A DNA stretch of 10,010 bases from Selenomonas sp. (GTDB lineage Bacteria > Bacillota > Negativicutes > Selenomonadales > Selenomonadaceae): positions 1 through 10,010 of the forward strand of contig DOYB01000202.1 of the NCBI GenBank assembly GCA_003518745.1, given 5' to 3'. The position numbers and the translations under genes were made by a program. This document shows, piece after piece, positions 5,894 to 10,010 of the stretch. Under the pieces are notes generated by a model that was not told where the DNA came from, did not search any database, and saw only the letters and a list, made by a program, of their open reading frames with translations. How positions within the stretch are numbered: position 1 is the stretch's first letter; each line of letters opens with the position of its first letter.

Positions 5894-8800
5894 ATGCTCG
5901 AATTTATTGTGGGACGGGCGGGCACGGGCAAAACCCACGCCTGTCTTGAGGCAATGAAGAAGTCCATGGAGAAAAATCCCTTGGGCCCTGCCCTGATACT
6001 TTTAGTCCCGGAACACATGACCTACCGCATGGAACGGGAGCTTGCCGTCTCTATTAAAAAGGGAAGCGGCTTCCTTCGTGCCTATGTGCTGGGCTTCAGG
6101 CGCTTTGCCCGTCAGATACTGCTGGAAACAGGAGGCGGATCCCGCCCGCGAATCACAGAGGTTGGACGCAGGCTTCTCCTAAGACGTATCATCGGAAAAC
6201 GGCATGAAGAGCTGACCTTCTTCGCTCGGGCCGCAAAACAGCGAGGATTCGGGGAATCCCTTTCCGAAATGATTCAAGAGCTCAAAAGCTATCGCATTTC
6301 CCCGGAAACCTTGAAAAACACGGCCAAGAATATCCCCAACCCACAGCTTTCGGAAAAAATTTCCGAGCTTGCCCTACTTTCCGCAGACTTCGCCGCGGCC
6401 ATGGAGGGCAGAGAAACCGACGCGGAGGACATGATGGAAGCACTGGCGCAAAGGATTCCCTATTCAAAGCTGCTGGAAGGGGCCAACGTATACGTAGACG
6501 GCTTCGTTTTCTTCAATCCCCAGGAAAAAGCAGTGCTTAGGGCTCTTATCGAAAAAGTAAAGGATGTTCATATCACCTTAACTATGGACACCAGCAAAGG
6601 CTCATGGGAGAACCACAATCAGGCAGGACTTTTCCATCGATCCTACGAAACCTTTTCCATGCTTTGGAACATGTCCAAAGAACTAAAAATAACTCCAAAA
6701 ATCCATAAGACGGAAACCTTCCACAGGTTCCATAAGCCAGCCCTTCAAATACTTGAGCAGCAGCTCTTACGTCTGTCCCCCAGGCCTGCCAACGAAGGGG
6801 ACGGCGTACATATCGTAGAAGCGGCAAACCAACGCATTGAGGTGGAGGCTATGGCAGCGGAAATCCTCCGTCTATGCAGAGAAGAAAACTATCGCTGCCG
6901 TGACATAGGAATCCTGGTAAGGGATCGTGAGGCCTATGGCGGCCTGCTTCCGCTTGTTCTTGAAGACCATGACATTCCCTTCTTCGAGGACCACAAACGT
7001 CCCGCAATGCACCATCCTCTGGCGGAGCTCATGCGCTCTGCCCTGGATATGCTTCACGGCTGGAGATATGAAGCCCTGTTCCGCTGTCTGCGTACAGGCT
7101 TTTTCCCCATCCCATGGGCCCAAATAGACCAGTTGGAAAACTACGTGTTGGAATTCGGTATCAGAGGCGAGAGCCGCTGGGCCATGGAAAAGCCATGGAA
7201 ATGGCACCGACGCTCTGTAGACGAAGACAGCGACGAAATTCCTGAAAAACTTGAGGAAAAGCTTGCGGAGATTGATCTGGTACGCCGACAGGCAGTCTCT
7301 GCCCTGCTCCCCTTTGCTGCTGAAGTCAAGAAAGCAAGAACGGTAAGGGAAATCACTCTGGCTTTATATCACCTGCTGGAGCAGCTTAACGCAGCAGAAC
7401 GTCTCAAGGAATGGGCAAAGCAAAGTGAGGATCGTGGAATGCTGGCCATGGCAAAGGAGCATGGTCAGATATGGGAGGATGTAATAGAGCTTCTGGAGCA
7501 ACTTTCAACCGTAAGCGGAGACGAGGAAATCAGTCTCCGTGACTTCGAAGCTGTGCTGGGTGACGGACTGGACGCGCTTGAAATGTCCCTGATTCCCCCC
7601 GGACTGGACTATGTGACCATTGCCCCCTTTGACCAGAACAGCCTCGCAAACGCAAGGGCCATCTTCATATTGGGGGCAAACGAAGGCAGCATGCCGCAGA
7701 GAGCCGCTGAAAAGGGGCTTCTCTCAGACGGCGAGCGGCTGCGTTTGAAGGAAGCTGGTCTTGAAATCTCCTCAGGAGGGCAGGAAAATATCTTCGCGGA
7801 AAAACATCTGCTCTATCGTGGATTTACAGAAAGCTCAGAATACCTGTGGGTATCCTACGCGCTGTCGGATCCTGAAGGAACAGGGCTTTCCCCCTCCCCC
7901 CTTCTGCAGCGCATGAGGATTTTCCTCGATAAGGCTGAGTTCATATCCCTTCCCCTAGAAAGCATCGACTCCGAGACTGAGGAATTCTCACGTCAGGAAG
8001 TCCTTAGGCTCTCCGACGGAAAACGTGCGGCCTCAGGTCTTGCCGGTGCCCTGAGAAGGAAAAAGGAAGGCCGCAGCATACCTTCCTGGTGGCTGGATGT
8101 CTATAACTGGCTGCTGAAGGAAAACAAACTGGATGCCTCAGGAAGCTTAGCGCTGGAAGGTCTATTCGCCCATGCCTCCGAAGGCAGCCTCCCAAAGGAA
8201 TTGGCAGCACAGCTCTTCGCAAAAAACAGGAGGCTGGGTGGCAGCGTAACCAGATTCGAAAGATTCCGAAGCTGCCCATTCCAGCATTTTGCCCAGTACG
8301 GACTGAGACTTCATGAGCGAAGGGAAAGAAAATTCCAGTCCCTTGATCTTGGCAACCTCCTCCACGGCCTGCTGCGTGAATTCGGCAGCCGCCTTAAAAG
8401 TCAGGGACGGCGATGGAGCGAAATTGATGAACAAGAGGCCTCCGGCCTGCTATCAGAAATCCTTGAAGAGCTTGCTCCAAGGCTGCAGAACGAGCTTCTC
8501 CTAAGCACTCGGCAGTACCGTCACCAGCTTAATCGAATCCGTCTCCTGGCCGAGCGCAGCATACGTCGGCTCAGAGCCTTCGATGCCGTAAGTGAATTCC
8601 ATCCCCAGGTATTTGAACGCGCCTTCGGCAAAGGCCCCGGCTCAATGCCGCCACTGTCCTATGAACTGGATGGATTCCGCATGGAAATAGCCGGCCAGAT
8701 TGATAGAATGGATTTCGATGACAGCGGCAAATACTTCATGATCCTTGATTACAAAACAGGCCAGGCCTACATCAACCTACTGGAGGTCTACTACGGCTTG

Positions 8801-9364
8801 AAAATGCAGCTCCTCACCTATTTGCTGGTGGCCAGGAACCTCCTTAGGAAAACCGAGGAACAAGAGCTGCTGCCTGCCGGTATGCTATACTGCTTCCTGC
8901 GCTGGCCAATGTGCTCCGCGGACAGGAAAATAACCATCGATGAAGCCAAAAAGAAAATTGAAAACGGGCTTAAAATGCCCGGCTGGGTTCTGGCAGACCC
9001 CGACGTTGTCAAAGCCATTGACAGTACCCAGCAATTCATCAAGGTGAAACTGAATCGTGACGGTTCCATCGGAAAAGCCTCCAGGGCAAGCGTCAGAAGC
9101 CTGGAAGAATTCGACACGCTCCTTGCCTATATCGACTATCTGCTGGAGGACACCGGCAGAAAAATACTCTCCGGAGACATTGAAGCGCGGCCCTACAGGA
9201 TGCAGGATGGCAAGATGCCCTGCAGATACTGCGTCTATCAGTCTCTCTGCGGCTTCGACCCCGCCCTGGATGGCTACGGCTGGCAGAATTTCCCGAAGCT
9301 TGACGATGATGAGATTATGGCCGCCATGAAGGAGCAGCTTGAACAACGGAAGAACAAGGTCTGA
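5894..9364 (+). CDS. addB: AddAB helicase-nuclease subunit B
   Basis: AddB pairs with AddA to resect double-strand breaks for RecA-dependent recombination. By family knowledge it carries the Chi-recognition helicase-like domain and a nuclease that cuts one strand. The 1156-residue length is close to B. subtilis AddB. The Walker A motif GRAGTGKT is at 7-14. The RecB-like nuclease domain near the C-terminus shows GQIDRMD with D937 and LDYKTG with D952 and K954. The iron-sulfur cysteines are C794 (RSCPFQ) and C1110, C1113 and C1119, the CxxCxxxxxC pattern of AddB. All key residues are present, so the nuclease should be active. The start has GGGAGG at 5881-5886. addA, normally the next gene in Firmicutes, is absent; a stem-loop and gap follow instead. 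No promoter is evident between the murA terminator and the start. Confidence 0.96.
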   Translation: MLEFIVGRAGTGKTHACLEAMKKSMEKNPLGPALILLVPEHMTYRMERELAVSIKKGSGFLRAYVLGFRRFARQILLETGGGSRPRITEVGRRLLLRRIIGKRHEELTFFARAAKQRGFGESLSEMIQELKSYRISPETLKNTAKNIPNPQLSEKISELALLSADFAAAMEGRETDAEDMMEALAQRIPYSKLLEGANVYVDGFVFFNPQEKAVLRALIEKVKDVHITLTMDTSKGSWENHNQAGLFHRSYETFSMLWNMSKELKITPKIHKTETFHRFHKPALQILEQQLLRLSPRPANEGDGVHIVEAANQRIEVEAMAAEILRLCREENYRCRDIGILVRDREAYGGLLPLVLEDHDIPFFEDHKRPAMHHPLAELMRSALDMLHGWRYEALFRCLRTGFFPIPWAQIDQLENYVLEFGIRGESRWAMEKPWKWHRRSVDEDSDEIPEKLEEKLAEIDLVRRQAVSALLPFAAEVKKARTVREITLALYHLLEQLNAAERLKEWAKQSEDRGMLAMAKEHGQIWEDVIELLEQLSTVSGDEEISLRDFEAVLGDGLDALEMSLIPPGLDYVTIAPFDQNSLANARAIFILGANEGSMPQRAAEKGLLSDGERLRLKEAGLEISSGGQENIFAEKHLLYRGFTESSEYLWVSYALSDPEGTGLSPSPLLQRMRIFLDKAEFISLPLESIDSETEEFSRQEVLRLSDGKRAASGLAGALRRKKEGRSIPSWWLDVYNWLLKENKLDASGSLALEGLFAHASEGSLPKELAAQLFAKNRRLGGSVTRFERFRSCPFQHFAQYGLRLHERRERKFQSLDLGNLLHGLLREFGSRLKSQGRRWSEIDEQEASGLLSEILEELAPRLQNELLLSTRQYRHQLNRIRLLAERSIRRLRAFDAVSEFHPQVFERAFGKGPGSMPPLSYELDGFRMEIAGQIDRMDFDDSGKYFMILDYKTGQAYINLLEVYYGLKMQLLTYLLVARNLLRKTEEQELLPAGMLYCFLRWPMCSADRKITIDEAKKKIENGLKMPGWVLADPDVVKAIDSTQQFIKVKLNRDGSIGKASRASVRSLEEFDTLLAYIDYLLEDTGRKILSGDIEARPYRMQDGKMPCRYCVYQSLCGFDPALDGYGWQNFPKLDDDEIMAAMKEQLEQRKNKV

Positions 9365-9375
9365 TATTTACCTGT

Positions 9376-9410
9376 AATGGGGGCTGTCCAAAAACGGAAC
9401 AGCCCCCATT
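9376..9410 (+). terminator. Strong stem-loop after addB, possible terminator
   Basis: A perfect 12-bp stem (9376-9387 with 9399-9410, core GGGGGCTGT/ACAGCCCCC) closes an 11-base loop 11 bases after the addB stop. No T-run follows it on either strand, so it is not a textbook intrinsic terminator. It may still end transcription or protect the 3' end of the addB message. Confidence 0.5.
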
Positions 9411-9466
9411 GCGTCCATCTTCACATCTTTACCAAATTCCCATGAATCAACTACGCTAATTTATTT

Positions 9467-9480
9467 TGAAAGCGTTGACT
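9467..9480 (+). promoter_or_regulatory. cre-like operator overlapping the gap promoter
   Basis: TGAAAGCGTTGACT matches the CcpA catabolite-responsive element consensus TGWNANCGNTNWCA at 13 of 14 positions; only the last base differs. It overlaps the -35 hexamer completely, so a bound CcpA/LacI-family protein would be expected to block RNA polymerase. No regulator gene is in the window, so the binding protein is inferred. Confidence 0.5.
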
Positions 9481-9503
9481 TTTTGATTGAATTGTTGTAA
9501 TAT
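9475..9503 (+). promoter_or_regulatory. Promoter of gap
   Basis: TTGACT (9475-9480, 5/6) and TAATAT (9498-9503, 4/6) are separated by the ideal 17 bases within an AT-rich stretch. Transcription would start near 9510, giving a leader of about 130 bases before the gap start codon. Confidence 0.7.
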
Positions 9504-9543
9504 TATGCATGCGGGATTTAATGCAAATTGAATTCGAAATTTC

Positions 9544-9615
9544 GGCAAAACTGCGAATTATCTTTGCGGTGATGCCAGAAATAACCAGCCGAACCGGGGA
9601 AACCCGGGAGTTTTT
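9544..9615 (+). promoter_or_regulatory. Structured leader RNA of gap
   Basis: Two hairpins are predicted by eye. Hairpin 1 (9544-9576) has an outer GGCA/TGCC stem, a small AA/GA internal loop, and an inner 8-bp stem (9550-9557 with 9563-9570, two G-U pairs) with loop TTATC. Hairpin 2 (9594-9607) is CCGGG-GAAA-CCCGG, a GNRA tetraloop stem followed by GAG and five T residues (9611-9615), which resembles a short terminator or attenuator. The gap ribosome binding site (AGGGGG, 9625-9630) lies just after. I do not recognise a known riboswitch class. It could act in attenuation, translation control or message stability. Confidence 0.4.
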
Positions 9616-9640
9616 AAACTATATAGGGGGTATTTTTCAA

Positions 9641-10010
9641 ATGGCAGTAAAAGTAGCTATCAATGGTTTTGGTCGTATTGGTCGTCTTGCATTCCGTCAG
9701 ATGTTTGATGCTGAAGGTTACGAAGTTGTTGCTATCAACGACCTCACCAGCCCGAAGATGCTCGCACATCTCTTGAAGTATGACTCCACTCAGGGCAAGT
9801 ATAAGTACGCTGACAAAGTAACAGCCGGCGAAGATTCCATCACCGTCAACGGTAAGGAAATCAAGATTTATGCCGAGAAGGACGCAAAGGACATTCCCTG
9901 GGGCAAGCATGACGTGGACGTCGTTCTCGAGTGCACGGGCTTCTATACCTCCAAGGAAAAGGCTTCCGCTCATCTTGCGGCAGGTGCCAAGAAGGTCGTT
10001 ATCTCCGCTC
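9641..10010 (+). CDS. gap: Glyceraldehyde-3-phosphate dehydrogenase (5' part)
   Basis: GAPDH oxidises and phosphorylates glyceraldehyde 3-phosphate to 1,3-bisphosphoglycerate with NAD+ in cytoplasmic glycolysis. Only the first 123 codons lie in the window; the reading frame runs off its end. The N-terminal Rossmann fold is clear: NGFGRIGR at 8-15 for the dinucleotide, and D34 in AINDLT at the end of the second strand, typical of NAD-preferring forms. Further on are the LLKYDSTQGKY segment and ECTGFY. The catalytic cysteine lies beyond the window, so activity cannot be checked. The start is supported by AGGGGG at 9625-9630, 10 bases before the ATG. It has its own promoter and a long structured leader, so it is separate from addB. 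Confidence 0.97.
   Translation, partial: MAVKVAINGFGRIGRLAFRQMFDAEGYEVVAINDLTSPKMLAHLLKYDSTQGKYKYADKVTAGEDSITVNGKEIKIYAEKDAKDIPWGKHDVDVVLECTGFYTSKEKASAHLAAGAKKVVISA

Noticed and set aside
9590..9610. Match to the end of the guanidine (ykkC) riboswitch, from the CCCGGGAG string
   Set aside because: The other conserved parts of that riboswitch are missing in the leader; the shared string is short. c-di-GMP, c-di-AMP, TPP and manganese riboswitch signatures also did not fit.

Overview
This window looks like an ordinary, gene-dense chromosomal segment of an anaerobic Firmicutes-type bacterium. The evidence is strong AGGAGG-type ribosome binding sites, a 53-residue rubredoxin close to the clostridial form, a four-cysteine UvrC spaced as in Bacillus subtilis, AddB rather than RecBC-type recombination, and a cre-like site before gap. 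Codon use is moderately GC-rich. A Negativicutes (Selenomonas-like) host would fit, but that is an inference from overall impression, not proof. All genes read on the + strand and none is obviously broken. I see no prophage, insertion sequence, CRISPR array or other mobile island.

Layout: a class II tRNA-Leu(UAG) (10-94) is followed by an intrinsic terminator (106-157). uvrC (172-1983, nucleotide excision repair) comes next, then a small rubredoxin gene (2053-2214) closed by a hairpin terminator. A second unit starts near 2366 with an exported protein of the SpoIVB peptidase S55 type, followed 26 bases later by murA (4561-5826, first committed step of peptidoglycan synthesis) and a terminator. 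addB (5894-9364, the AddAB recombination nuclease/helicase subunit) follows, but addA is not beside it. The last unit is gap (glyceraldehyde-3-phosphate dehydrogenase), cut by the window end. It has a clear promoter, a cre-like operator overlapping the -35 box and a roughly 130-base structured leader.

The genes fall into three themes: DNA repair (uvrC, addB), envelope (S55 protein, murA) and central or redox metabolism (rubredoxin, gap). Both repair genes start 14-24 bases downstream of an intrinsic terminator with no room for a promoter between, so they are probably fed by leaky read-through.

I did not find a clearly new multi-gene system. The points most worth a second look are the S55-type protein, whose serine and histidine motifs come in the opposite order to SpoIVB and are split by a roughly 145-residue charged linker, and the gap leader RNA with its cre-like site.
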